A stretch of DNA of 64,000 nucleotides from Magnaporthiopsis rhizophila (lineage: Eukaryota > Ascomycota > Sordariomycetes > Magnaporthales > Magnaporthaceae). The notes below the pieces were generated by a model. That model did not search any database. It saw only the letters and a list, made by a program, of their open reading frames with translations, and was not told the DNA's origin. The translations under genes were made by a program, and so were the position numbers. The DNA lies in the NCBI GenBank assembly GCA_003049465.1, contig PYSS01000021.1, positions 62,001 through 126,000 on the forward strand, given 5' to 3'. Of the stretch, positions 35,701 through 49,100 are shown in pieces. Positions within the stretch are counted from its first letter, which is position 1. Each line of letters opens with the position of its first letter.

Positions 35701-36250
35701 GCCCGGCAGCCTGAAGCCCGAGCCCCACTCGTCTTCACCGTCGTCCTCAATGATGCACCGGCCGATGTTGGCCGGAGGAAATGACGGTGCCGGCAGAGGA
35801 CAGGGGCTTCCTCCACAACAGATGCCATTGCCAATGCAGATGCAGCAGATGCCATCCGCCGGGCCGCCCCCGCATGTCGTGTTTGCTGGCGTGTCAAACG
35901 GCGAGGTGCTCTGGAGTCTGCCTCCTCAAAACGCGGACAGCCCTGAAGGCAGCAGCGAGGGTGGTAGTGTTGTCGGCTATTCTCACCGGCACGGAAGCGC
36001 CGCGGGGCCGCCCGGCGCCGGGCAGCAGATTGACTGGGTAAGTGGTGTTCCGTGTACAGCATTGCCTTGATCTCGCCGTGACTTTTAGTTTTGTCGTTAC
36101 GTTCGACTAATCACCCCGAGGTTTCTATCCTATTCCTAGTCTGCCTATCACGACGACATCAACGCCATGTTTCCTACCGACCCGCAGACGGGAGAGTTTT
36201 CCCTGACCGGCTTCATGAACCCGAGCATCGGCATGAAGTGGAATGGTTAG
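32787..36250 (+). CDS. Zn2Cys6 fungal-specific transcription factor, three exons, 1089 aa
   Basis: Exons 32787-34448, 34541-36037 and 36140-36250 total 3270 nt in frame. The N-terminal 220 residues are Gly/His/Gln-rich, with an HGHGHGHG run and poly-Gln. The binuclear zinc cluster is at residues 227-253 (Cys 227, 230, 237, 243, 246, 253; core CLECRRRKLKC), preceded by a basic IRRRMRM. A short helical linker (LTEIKEKAGALERQLERDV) could mediate dimerisation. The fungal_trans domain spans roughly 420-850; the first intron falls inside it, and splicing restores RVETLQALIMYM followed by IPLCRAEVSRAHSV. The C-terminus is Gln/Pro/Ser-rich, a plausible activation region, and ends NPSIGMKWNG. No orthologue can be named with confidence and the target genes are unknown. 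An ATG-proximal C-rich leader supports the start. Confidence 0.92.
32863..32892. repeat. Hexanucleotide repeat (CATGGA) within the Zn2Cys6 factor gene
   Basis: Roughly five tandem copies of CATGGA/GGACAT encoding alternating Gly-His residues in the disordered N-terminus of the transcription factor. Such arrays are often length-variable between strains. Confidence 0.8.
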
Positions 36251-37142
36251 GTGTCGGCTGCTGTGACGCGGAGATGTTCACCACCATCTGGGAATTGCTA
36301 TTAGGTAGAGTAGACAGATGGATTGATTTACTGTTTTTTGACTAGGCTGGTTAATATTGTGTGCTCTAAATAATAAGACGGAATCTACCAACCCTCATTA
36401 TTTTGCATGGTATTCGTTGTTGTAGTTTTTGTAGATACTGCAGAGCTTGGAGGGATGTATCAGCTGGGCCATAGAATACACTCAACGTTGAGCAAAATCT
36501 GTTCCCAGTTGGACAGTGCAAGCGTTCATGATTGAGTCACAGGAACAGCGGTGATGGTTTGGTGGATTGTATGTATTATTTCGCTGGTAGACTTTGGTAG
36601 GTCTATCTGGTCGTTAATTCATAAGACGTCGTGGCAGGAAACGTCTCCACCAAGCGCGGCTGGAGAACGTAAAAAGAGGTCGTGAATGTGAGATGAGATG
36701 AAAACCAGAGATTTGATCAAGAGTGAAGATTTTTTGCAGGCACACGGTATGGCAGTGACTGAACTAGGAAAATGTGGGAAAATTAGAGAAAAAGAAATTA
36801 AGGACAATAAATCGAGATAAGAGTGGAGTGAACAAGAATAAAACAAGAACCCGAAATGAAATGAAGACGTAAAAGACGGGAAGGGGATATCATGATGCTG
36901 AGAACCCAGGATTAACCCCGACTTTTGTAAAAACCCATAACCCTCCTTCATCCAATAATTCATCCAAGGTGTATGCCAGGGACGAAACTCTATCATCGGT
37001 CCCGCGCCTGGGGAGCCCTTCCCAAAACGTTGTTTCGTCATCAGCGGCCAGTCGTTATTTACTTTTCTTTTTCCTTCTTTTCCTCCTCTTTCTGGGAATC
37101 TTTCTTTGTCTCGTATTCAAACATTAACCCCACACCTCGCTT
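36251..37142. other. Convergent intergenic region Zn2Cys6 factor / giant protein gene
   Basis: About 900 bases between two convergent stop codons. AT-rich with several AATAA-like sequences (for example near 36367) and no supported gene. It presumably holds the two 3' untranslated regions. Confidence 0.55.
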
Positions 37143-40100
37143 CTAGAAGCCACCCTCGAGCGGCTCAGCGTCCGGCATGCTGAGGGTGCTCCGGATGGTG
37201 GGAGGTGCCGAGATGGGAGAGGTGTTGCGGCCGACCAGGCTCGCGCCACCGGCATCGGAGCTGGGCGTTAGGAGACGGCCTCCGCCGCGCCTGCTGGAGC
37301 TCGAGGGCCGAGAAATGAGCACCTGTGCCGGGTGGACAACAACCTCATCATCCCCATGGCCTTGGTCGTCGCCTTTGCGCACGACGAGTGGAAAGAGCAC
37401 GATGCGGACGGTGGAGCAGTCGGCTTCGAGCTCATCGCCCTTGGTAGTGTCGGCCGAGCGCTCGTGCATCATAGCGGCGTTGAACGGTACCGTGGCGGCC
37501 AGGTCGCCGTTGGCGTCGTATTCAGGCTGCAGGGGAGGCAGCATGACATACTCGGCGCGCTGAGTGCGCATCTCGACTGACAGATCGACGGCCTCGCGCA
37601 TGACGCGGCGCAACTGGGCCTGGATCTGGTCCTCGAGGTTGGAAGGCGGCGGCAAGATCATGGATAGGGTCTGAAGCACGGCCTGGACTACGGCCTCTGT
37701 GTCCTGTTCCTTCTGGTCGCGGAACGAGGCGCGACGGGCCAGCAGGGTGAGGGTGACGGCGCGCCACTGGCGGACGGCATGGAGCGGGCCAACCTCGAGC
37801 AGGTGCTTCTCGAGCGACTTGAGCTTCTGGCGCTGCTCGCGGTCCATGCCGAAGAGGTAACGTGTGAAGATAAACTCCCAGATCATGGACATGGTCATGG
37901 ACATGAAGATGTCGCGGCGGCGCACACGGTCGCGAAGGTAGTTGTCGACATCGGAGCCGTCGAGCACGGCGTTGTCGAGGCGGTCGATGATTTTCTCGTC
38001 GTTGATCTCTGTCGTCAGGCGGCAGGCGCGCATGTCCGAGAACTTGGAGAAGCGCAGGACCCACTGCTGCACATGGGAGCACAGCTGCTGGCAGCGGTGG
38101 TCGAAGTGGTCGATATCGTGGGCGACGAGGAAGTCGCTGTCGGGGCCCTTGGTGGCCAGGATCTGGCGCTGCAGCTCGCGAATCTGTTCCTTGGCCTCTT
38201 CGAGCTGGGCGCGTAGGCGCGTGATCTCGGCATCTTTCTCGGCCAGGAGCTGGTGTGATGGGGGAGGGGTGCTGTTACTGGCCCTGCTGCTGGACCTGCG
38301 CGCCTCCTCGAGCTCGCGTGTAGTGTCGGCGTGCTGGGCTTCGAGCAGGCGATAGCGGTCATTGTGATTGACGGCGGTCTGAGAGATGGCGCTGTGTAGG
38401 CCCTCATTGACCTCGGTCAGGCGGGCGAGCTCGTCGGTGAGGAACTTGACGGAGCGCTTCAGCGCGTCGATCTGCTCGTCGCGCTCGGCTAGGGCGCCCG
38501 CGGTTTTGTGGTTGTATGCCTGCTCGGCCTGGGCGCGCGCCTCGTGGAGCGAGCGGTTCTCTGCCGACAGCTGCTCGACTCGGGCCTCGAGCTCGATGAC
38601 CTGCATGCTCTGGCGGCGACGCATGCTGTGGGGCCTGGTCGGGGAGCGAGGCGAGCCGATGCGGCCCTCTCCGTAGCCATCCTGGGCGGTGATTGCGCGT
38701 GTCAGCAGCGGTGAGCGGGTGATTGATGGGGAAGGCGGAGCGCGATTGAACCGTTTGCTGGCCCGATTGATTGATGGATTGATCGAGTGTGGAGATTAAG
38801 GACTCAAGAAGAAGAGAACTCACATAGACGTCGGCCATCTCTCTGGCGCGGACACGACCTTCATTGGCGACCGGAGTACTGTTGTTGTTTGCGCTGGCGG
38901 CCGCGCTGGGGCTGTCAAGGGTCGCAGCTGCTACAAGTCCAAGTGCAGCAACAGCGGTCGCGGTCGCGGTCGCATCGGCAGCCCCAACACTCCCAGCCCC
39001 CCTGGTTTGCGCATCCTTGTCGGCTGCGCTGTCGGTGGGTCGGAGCGGGCCCTGGGCCTGAGCCTGACCAACCACGCCACTGAGCTGGTTGATGGATCGA
39101 AGATCGCCGCTCATTCGTCTGTCGGCGCGCCGAAGTGGGGGCGTGCTCCCAACGGATCGAACGCTGCCTGTGCCTGGGCTTTCAGGCTGCGACCCCGTGC
39201 TGATGGTGAGGTCGGGCGTCCGCCTCCGCGTCACACTGGTGTTGGACATGGCACGCTGCCCTGAGCCGCCGTAGTACTGGACGCCGCCAAACACACGCTG
39301 CCCTGCCAGTGGTGAGGCCGGCGACGTCATGCGCCTGGACGCGAAGCTGTTCTCTGCTGATCCCCGCCGGTCTTCGCCTGGTGTCTGTGGCGCCCGCTCT
39401 CTGACAGGCGTTCCCATCACCACCGTGGGTATCGAACCGCTCCCCAGTTGCTCTCTGTAAGAGCCTCGCTTCTTGTCGCTAAGGCTGCCACCACTGCCAG
39501 GCTGCTTCTGCGGCTCTGGGGTAGACTGGCTCGACTCGGGCCCTCGTGGCTGCGGCGTGTCCAGTTCTGTAAGCTTGAGCGTCGTCTCGCCTCTGAGAGG
39601 CGAGAGACGCTTCCTGATTGTATCCCCAATCGGCGTGCCTGGTGAAATAATGGGGGACAGTCTTCTCGCAGCGTCAGGACTGAAGCGGCCCGCCTCTCGC
39701 GCCTGTATTGAACCCTCTGTCTGCCAGTCCCGCATGTGAACCCCGCTATCACGAACCGGACTCTCGGGCCGATGGAACCGGGGCCGGCTAAAGGCTGGCA
39801 GCGGAGATTCGGGAGCATATCCGCTGTCCCTGTCCGTATCTCGTGGTCCTCTCTTGTCTCCGGATTTGCTTTTGTCCTTCGTTGCCTCATCAGCCTCGTC
39901 CTCCTCCTCCAGCACCGGCTCCAGTGTCCGCGAGGGTGTTCTTCTCAGTTCCTGCATGTCGTGGATATGGGGCCCGTAAATATCCTTCTTCGGGACTTCC
40001 CAGTCATGTGGCGATTGAGGAGGCACGCCTGGCCTGCTGCGCCCTTCGTCTGCTTGACCCAGAGATGGGATGCCGGTATGAAGACCGTGCTGTTCTTGCT

Positions 40101-43100
40101 CCACAAGGTCAACTGGCGTCTGTTGCTGATCCGCTGGCGGCGGTGATGGTGGCGGGAACCTCGATTCGAGCTGAGGAGCGGGGGATGTTGTTGGTGTCAA
40201 CTCTTTCGGCGAGTCCGTGAGCGGCATGCGCTCGGGGAACGTCTCGTCGGATCCAAGCATCGGGCTGCCACCGAAATCGGAGAGCACATCTCTGTTCAGC
40301 ATTGTGCCTCCCCTCCTGCCATTCTCATCCAGGCCCCTATCCGTGGTCGTCGTCAAAAAGCTTCGGGTCGAATCCCTGGGGCCCGTGTCCACTATCATCC
40401 TCGATTGCCCGCCGTCGTCCGCGCCTCGGACGTCGTCGCCAGTGCTGGCTCTAGCCGCTGAGTCTTCGCTTTTAGGCTTGTCGGCCACCTCCTGTAAACT
40501 CCCCGAATCTGGGTCACCCCTCGAACTCTCCATCAGCTTCTTGTCCTCCACCGGTTTCTTGTCCTCCATCGCTTTCTTATCCTCCACTGCACGTCGAGCT
40601 AGGCTGTCAAGCAAGTCATCATCATGTTCCACCCGCGGGTCGATGATCTTGGGCTTCTTGGATTTTGTCCTGGCGAAGCTGCCGAGCCTCTTGACCAACG
40701 CCACTAAGCCAGCCCCGGTCGCGCCTGCATGGGCAGCGGTCTTTACGCCGCTCTCTTTGGTTGGGCTTGCGGGCTCTAGTGGCGTTTCGGCTGGCCTTTT
40801 GCCATCTCGCTTTGAATCGGCTTGTTCGTGTATCGTGGTGTGCTGTGGTGAAGCATCGCCCATTGACTGCTGTCTGGTCGTGTTGTTGTCGGAAGAGGGC
40901 TCGTCCGCTTCAACAGCGCCCGTCGCCTCCCGGTGCCCTGTTATCGAGTCGATGCCGCTTTCTAGGTCTTCCGGGGTCGTCACGGGGCTATCGGTCATTG
41001 CGGTGAGAAGCTTGGGTATGTGCCCGTCCTTGAGGAATGCATCGGAGCCTTCTCGAGTCATCAGAAAAAGGCCGCTCGGCGGCGGGCTGGGCGGAAGGTA
41101 CTCCTCCTGTCCATGCTTGTGACTTTCGGTGCTGGTGGCCTTGGAAGGTCCAACGCCCTCGTGCTCAGGCCGAAAATCTGAAGTCGCATTCTTGGTGCCC
41201 GTCGACGACTCGAGTGGGATGCCGGCCAAGCTTGTCATAGGCTGGACGGCCTTGTAGCCAGGGCTGCTGGCTGGAGATTGCTCATCCGCCAACGCGTTCT
41301 CGTCGGACTTGTCTCCTCCGGATTTCTTGGACTCTTCGAGTGTCTTCGTGGCGGCCTCTGTGAATCCAGCTTCTGATGTCGCTTCTCTTGGCTTTGTCGC
41401 GCCAGTCTCCGTCTTCTGCTCAGTCGCTGGGGTATTGGCTCTATCTGAAAGAACGCCTAGCTCGGCGTCTTGCTGTTTCATGAGCGCGGGTTCGAAACTC
41501 CAAAGATTTTGTGCTATGTTCTTACCTTTCTTTGACTTTTTGGCCGCGGACTTGGAGAGTTTTTCGTCCATCGGAGTATCCTGGGCAGCTGCGGCGCTAC
41601 TCTCCCCGGATGTCGTCTTGTCATCCGATTGAACTGCATCGACGTGGGCGTGAATTGTGAGATCTGCTTGGACATTGGGAGTACCGAGGTTCTCGGTAGC
41701 TGGTGCAAAAGGCACACCCCCTGGAGTTGAGCCTTCGGACATCGCAGGTTCTGCCTCGCGCCTCACTTCGGTCTCAGGTTGGAGTTCGGATATTTGGGGT
41801 TCGACGACATCTTGCCCTGGCGAGTCGAAAGATGCGGAGGGCTCAATCCCAGAAGGCTGGGCTGCGGTAGGCTCTGGTGTAGGTGTCTCGGTGGCAACAG
41901 GGTCGAGAACAGCAGGCTCTGACGGGGCCGGGTTTGTCACAGGGCTACCAACGAGTGCGGGAGGCTGGGCCTGGTTGTTACCGGGCCCAGAAATCGGGAC
42001 GGCATCGTGAAGGGCGGGAGAAGACTCAGGGGCGCTTTGCACAGGTGGGGTCACTGTGTCCCTTGATTTGTCGTCGTCTGGCGCGGCTAGCGTGCGTATG
42101 CGGGAAGTGGGCTCGGAATCTGCTTCATCAACGCCCTTCGGCTCATCGTCCTTTTTCAGTTTCTTGGTCTTCTTTGACGCTGACCCGGCATCGGTTGTGG
42201 AATCTGACAATGTCAGTGTGGCCGCCCCCAGACCAAGAGCCGCAGCTATAGCACCGGTGCCAAAGGCTCCCTTAGACGTCCCCAACAGTTTAGAAGTTGG
42301 CGCGCCGCGGGCCGAAGGCGGCTGTTCTTCAAGATGAACCCCTGCTTCCGTCACGACTGGAGTGCCCGCAAGGACTTCTGGCGGAGACTCCACCTTGCCT
42401 TCGGTGGGTTGATGGAGAAGGGTCTCTGATTCCGCGACGTCTTTCAGGGGACTGGTGGGGAGGGTGTGCTCCTGGTCGGTCGGCATCTGTTGAAAGGCTT
42501 TGGCTTCATTATTCGAGGCACCTTCTTGCGGCACGAGGGTGTCTTGTCTCGAGACCTCCGTTTTCTTGTCGGCCTTTGTCTGCTCATCGGCTGGTGACTC
42601 AGAAGAACGCTGGATGACAGTTCTCCCGGCCTTAGCCGTCTCCCCTGGCTGCGCATCCTCAACGGCAGTACCCCGTTCAAGCGACGACACTGATGGCGGA
42701 ATTTCTTGATCAAGCCTGGGCGCTTCCAGGACCTTTCCCTCTGCGACGGCCGTACCGGCATCAGCAGGGGCGTCTGCCAGTATTTTCCGTTCCAGCCGCT
42801 CTTGCTCGAGTTGCTTTTCCTCCGCAGCCTTTTGCTTCTTTTGCCTTTTCTTCTCTTTTTTGGACAGTTTGACCAGGGGTTCAGAGGCGTCAGTTCCCTG
42901 CTTTGGCTGAAGTTGGCTCGAATCAAATCGCGGAGGATCGGGACGAGTTTGGATAGGAAGCGAATCATCTTCGAGCGGGTGCTGGACGTGAGGTTGGCCC
43001 TTGGCTGGAGTCTCCAAAGGTAGGCTTTCGACAGGTGCCTCAGCAGATGCATCCGCCGATCGACCTGAGCTAATTTCACTGGTCCGCTTAACGGAACTCG

Positions 43101-46100
43101 TTACCGGTGCCTCGGCTTGGCCTCTTGTGGCATTTTCGGCGGCGGTCGGATGCTGATTCTGATATTCTATCGCCGATGGTTGATCATCTTGGGAGGTGTC
43201 CAGTGAGAGATCATTGGGGCTTTTGACAACAGGCTCAGGCTGGTGTTCGAGAGCGTCCAAGAAAGGCGACTGCGTGAGTGCAGCATCGCTGCTTAGGGCA
43301 GGAGGTTCCGTGGGAGCCTCAGCAACTGGGTGGTAAGGAGCGTCTGAGGGTGTCTCGGCAGCTGGCCTAATCGAGGCTTCACCCGAAGACCTTTGCATGG
43401 GCTCGGCAAGAGTTGCAGATGCGCCATGGTCGCCAGACTCCACTGCGGCCAGCGAAGCCCGTTTCTTTGCCTTTTGCTCGTCCTTCTTCGGCTTCTCAGA
43501 AGTGGCAGGAAACTCATCATCCGCGACGACTGCTGGACTCACTCCCTCGATCGTCTCTTTTGGATCCGGCACATCGGCAGTCGGCGCTGCGATTGTATCA
43601 GGGGTAGCCTCTGTCGTGCCGCTGGTATTGATATCTGGAGTACGGATCTCAGGAGCATCTGGCAGAGCGATTGGCGGCTCAGACTGAGAAATATCCGATA
43701 CCGCCGGCGGGTCCGTCTGCGACGCACTTGGGAGATCGATGGGAGCAGGAGGCGGAACCTCGTCGCGCTGGGCCTGGGTGTCGACGATCGGAGGCAGTGG
43801 AGCTTCATCGGGCGCCGGAACAGGAGGGCATGAGGCTGGATCGGCGTCCATGCGACTAGATGAAACCAAAGGTTCGGCCTTTGAGGGTTCTTGAAGTCCT
43901 TCTCCCGCTTGGGGTGCATCGTCAACCTGCACAACGGGTACGGCGGGATCCGCGCCGGTCGGCTCTGACGTACTCTCAGACTCTTGCTGCTGCTGCTTGC
44001 TTTGCTTGTTCTTTTTCGCCTTCTTAGTAGGAGTGTCCCACGTAACTTCGGGCGCGGGGGTTTGCTCAGTGGTGACCGGGGCCGACACCGACACAGACGG
44101 ATCCTCTGGCGTTGCATCAGGAGCCACAGCAGGTTCGCTGGCGACAACAGCCAGGCCTTCTGGAGCAGAGCTCTGAGCCTCGGGGAGTGTTGGTGCCTCA
44201 GGATCGGGGGCGGTGATACCTTGCTTCTTCAGCCTCCTCCTTTCCTTCTTGGAGAGCTTGACAGATGAAGGGCCGGCGGCCTGTATGTTGTGTTGGGAGT
44301 CATCCTGCGACGAAGACGCAGGGATATCCGAGACGGGTAAAGCTCCGCCGGCAGTGTCCTCGGCAGCAGCGGCGCCCTGAGGCGGCTTGAGTACAGACTT
44401 CTCCTCGTCCTTGGGTTTCGCGCTGTCTGCAGCCAAGGGAAGGGGAGCATTGCCCGACAGTTCTTCGAATGTTGGAGCATTCTCGCTCGGCTCGGCCTCT
44501 GTGGCATCTTTCTTGGCCGGGTCGGAAAGGCCAGGCATCTCAGGGGCCTCCGGAGACTGAACGTGACTGCGGCTCAATCCAGGAGCGTCGGCTGTAGAGT
44601 CGGATGTTGCGGTTTCAAGAGGCTTCTCAGGGTCTTGAGGAATTGCCGCCTCTGTTTGAATGCCAGTGCCATCTACTTCGCTATCGGCCGGCAGGTTTTC
44701 TGCCGAGTTCTCGGGCTCCTGCGGCGCAACCACAAATTCACCTCGCGATGGCTCTGCGCGAACGTCAGGCAACGATTCAGACGGCCCTTCCGCAGCCTGG
44801 AGAGGTGGCTCAACCTCGGGCTCCACAGATTCGGGGGCGAAGGCGGCCAGTGACTCAGCAGCTTGGTCGGCGGCGTCCTTGAGTGTGTCTGGATTTGTAT
44901 CGATCGACTTTTGCGACTGGGAGGCAACCGCTTTTTCCAGACTAGCTGTATCCTGTGGGGTGGCTTTGTTGGCGTTTTTGTTGTCTGGTGCCTCGCCTTG
45001 GACGTTGGTATCCTGGACTTTTGCGACGGCGCCCTGCGGCTCGGCCGCGGCATCCTGGATTGCTGGTGTGACATCCGGAAGTTCGGCAGGGGGTTTCGGG
45101 TCGGCGGTGGCCTTGCTCTGATCGGCTGAGGGAGCGGCATCATCCAGAGGCTTGGAGGCGGCCTGCCTCTTGCTCTTCTTGCTTTTCTCTGACTTCTTTC
45201 CTGGCTCGACCACTGATGAAACAGGTTCAGCGGGAACAGAACCGGCTGGCTCCTGACGGGTAACAGTGCATGGTGTTGCCGGCCGATCATTGTTGGCACC
45301 GCCATCTTTCACATCACGTGGCTGTTCAGCCTCGGTGTGTTCGACAGAAAGGATCTTTTCCGGCGCCTGGACAGTTGGGATCTCGACTAGCACAGGCGCA
45401 GAAGGCTCGTGGCCAGTGTTCTTAGGCGGTTCCTTTTCCGTAGCCCCGTCCGCGGCCGCCGAGACTTCCTCCGGGGCGGCACTCCGAGCCTCCTCGGTTT
45501 CGGCAGGGACAGGCTCATCGGGTCCAGACCGGCCCTCAGGCTCGTCGGGCACGGCAGGCGTGTCTTCAGCATGATGGCGTTGGGTGCCGAGCTGCAGGTG
45601 CGTACTGGTACCAAGAGCAGGAGCAGGGACAAGGGTAGGGGCAGGGGCAATATCCTCAACAGTCTCAACGGCCGGAGTGTCGGAAGGCTGCGCAAGGTCT
45701 GTGGGTGGGTCTGATGGTGATGAAGTAGCGGTGTCGGAAGCTGGCAAAGCTGTGTCTGGCCATGGTTTGCTCTGCTCGACTGTCTGGCGCCGCAGTGGCT
45801 CCTCCATGGGCCCGCTCGTCTCCACCGCTGCGTCACCCGTAGCTGAGGGGCCAGCAACGCGCTGGTGTTCCGCTGCTTCCGTTGCGTCAGCCGCAGGGCC
45901 TTGCTGTGTCGCCTCGACATTGTGCCGCTCCGCAACCCCCTCAGCGGTAGCAGCTGAAGGCGGCGAGCTGGCTGTGCCCTGGGTTTCCGGGGAACCCTGT
46001 CCACCCTGACCGCCTCCTAGAAGCGCCCGGCCTAACACGCCGACCGAGGCTGCAGAAGCCAGCACATCAGCACCAAAGAGGCTAGCCACCTCTTGCTTAG

Positions 46101-49100
46101 CGCCCGAATCCTCCGGCGTCACATCGTGGTCCCCGGATTTGGGCACCGTGGGGATTGCCTCGGTCGTATTGGAGCGGTCCGAAGAAGCAGCCTGAGAGTC
46201 CATGCGGTCAATTGATCGTTGGGAGTCGATTTCGACACCAGATACCAGAGGAGAGCTTTCTTCTGGATTCGCTAATGTGTCTACCTCTTTCCGGGCGTCC
46301 ACATCCTTCGGGGAGCCCGGGTCCACAGTCCTCTGTGCCTCACGCCCCAGAGACTCCTCCGGCTGCGATGCTACCTCATTAGACTCCGCAGCCGCACTCT
46401 TTTCTCCCTCCTTGTTCTTCTTTTTTCCGGGCTGGGTGGGGCCAAGAGGGTTGTCTGTGGCAGTCATTGACTCAGGAAACGACATCTCTGTTTGCGCCTC
46501 TTGAGGGCCTACAGAGTGTTCTCCCTGGGTGTTTCGATGGCCCGCCACGGGTTCTGGCTGCTTCTCTTGAGGGGCCCCAGTGGGATTTTCTGACCGTTCC
46601 TGAGGGCTTGTCGTAGGCTCTTGCTGCTTTTCCTGGGGTCTTGTAGTGGGCCTTTCTTTCGTCTCCTCGTGGCTGATTGTGGGCTCTTCCTCAATGGAAG
46701 GAGCAGGAGGCGCAAGGACCTGTGAGAAAGATTGATCGGTTGGTGCTTCAGACACGACTTTCTTGTCGCTTGTTTCTTTTTTCTGGCTACTAAAGGGGCC
46801 TGCCGGCTGGTCGTCGGTAATGACCGTGTCGGCACCAGCCAAGTCACTAGAGCTTTCAACCGCTTGTACTTCCCAGGACGGGATCTGAACGTCGCCCATC
46901 CCAGCATCAGGCCGTGGTACGGTTGACTCTGCTGGGATGGATCTGTCATCCGAAATTCCAGGTGCAGGAACTACTGCAACTCCCGTCCGTTCAGCCTCGA
47001 CAGTCGGCTTCAAGGCGTCGGTTGCCATGGAGGATTCTGTATCGGTGACTGCCTTCTCCCGTTCCGCCTGACTCTTCTTCGTTTTGCTAGTCGTGGGAGA
47101 CGCAGCGAGGTCGTCAGTCGCAAAGGTTGTATCCTGCGACAAGACAGGCTCTTTGGCAGGCGTCTCTTGATCTTGTGACACCAAACCCTCTTGGACGGGC
47201 GTGACTGGTCTATGTGGCGAAAAAGATCTGCCGGTGGATGCGACTTGATCTTGGGGTGCCGATGAAATAAACTCTGAAGTCTCTATCGCAGCCTCACTTG
47301 GAGCGGATGCTGCAGCTGCGGTATCCTCAAGCGCGGTCGTTGGCGCTCCTGACAGGACCGCTTCGGTATCAATGGTGCCAGACTCAGACAGGTTCTCGAC
47401 GGCATCGTCGTCACTGAAAGTTGCAATCTTTTTGCTCTTGCCCTTCTTGGTTGGCGTAGTTTGCTCAAAGTCCGCAACCGCTTTCTCGAAAGGAATTGGG
47501 TCAGTCAACAGGACAGCTTCTGACTTGTGCTCCTGGTCCTTGCCGACGGAAGTTTCATCAAAGGTGCTGGGAGTGTCGGCTACGTGAAGGACGGCGGTGG
47601 CGGCGGCGCTTGCACCTGCAATTCCAAGAAGTGACTTCGTTTTAGCATCGCCACTTTCAGTCGCCAGTGGCAGTGGGGAAGAGCCCGTTGATGCGACCTC
47701 TTGGATCTGCGCCTCGTCATCGAGCCTGACACCCAAACCCTTGATCACAGGTGCGGGCGCGAGAGAAGGCCGGATATGGCCAGCTTCCGGATGCTTTTCG
47801 TGTACCAGAGACTGTGGTTCGGGCGGAGAAGGCCGGTCTACCATTGGAGTAGGGGCAGCGGTGCGGAATAGCTCCGAGGTTGCATCCTCAAAGACGTCAT
47901 TTGACCCGGCAGTACCCTGCGACAAGAAGCTCTGCGACAGCATGTCGGCCGGATGGAGACCCCGTTCGGCCTTGGGGGTGTTGTCCAAGGAGCCTAAATG
48001 CTCATGGGCCGAGCGAAAAGTGTCGGAAACAGACGTGTCCAGACAGAGTGGTCCACCAAAACCGCCGTTTTCAGGGTCAAAGTAGTCGACATCGCTTTCG
48101 CGGGGGCTGAAGAATTCAGAGGGGGGTGACTCCAGGTCGGACGAGGGCTCGCTGGGCGGCAGCTCTGGAAGATGCTGCTGAACATCGGCCTGCGTGCCCG
48201 ACCTCACATGCTCTGGGAGATAGAGTGGCATGATCTCGCGGCTCGTGCCAAACGACATTGGGCGCGCATGCCTCCTTGTCGCATTCCCAAGCTCTGGTGA
48301 CGGCACCGCTGGCGACTGGGTCGGGGACGCCTTGATGTTGGGAGACGGCGGCACCGACCGCAGCCGGAACTGGAGGGGAACCGAAGTGTTGCTGGGCGAC
48401 CTCGTGTGGGGTGTTTCAAGGACGCTCCGGCGACGAGAGGCCCATTTCTGCCTCATCATCTGCCGTTCCTGCTCTGGGGGCGTTTGCGGGCGGCTTTCTG
48501 GCAGAGGAGGTAGCTCATCGTTGAGAGTCGACTCTGCCGGCGATGCAGGTCGGCTAGGTGGCAATGGCAGCAGATCACCAAACTGGGGATCGATGGCAGG
48601 CTTGATTTCCCGTGCAACAATCTCGGGATCAAGCTGGTCTGCGCCCGCGGAAGAGATCTCGATGGACTCGGCGGGCTCGACCGGGTCCTCGGCTGGCGCC
48701 TGGCTCGGCGCCTGTGCTTCCAACGGTGTGGGAATAAAAGATGAGGTGGTATTCGAAGGGGTGGCATTCGTGCGAGGCGCGGAGCTGAAGATGGCAGCCA
48801 CACCCGCCAAGCCGGCACCAGCGCCAATGGTGCCGGCTTTAGCTAAAAAAGAATGCTTCTTGTCCCCAGCCGGTGCCGCTTTCACTGGATCCTCGGACAG
48901 GCCTTTGAAGAAGCTGCTGAAGAAGCCTCCTCCCACCTGCCTCCCCTTGCTGTTCGATCCGCCGGGCGATGGCCCAACCGCCTTCGCCTCAGCCGTCCGT
49001 CTGCCGCTGCCGCTGTCGGAAGGGCGCTCCGGCGCGTCGTCAAAGACTGTGCGGTCCGATCCAGCCGAAGGCATGTCTCGGACCGCTTCATCCGATATAC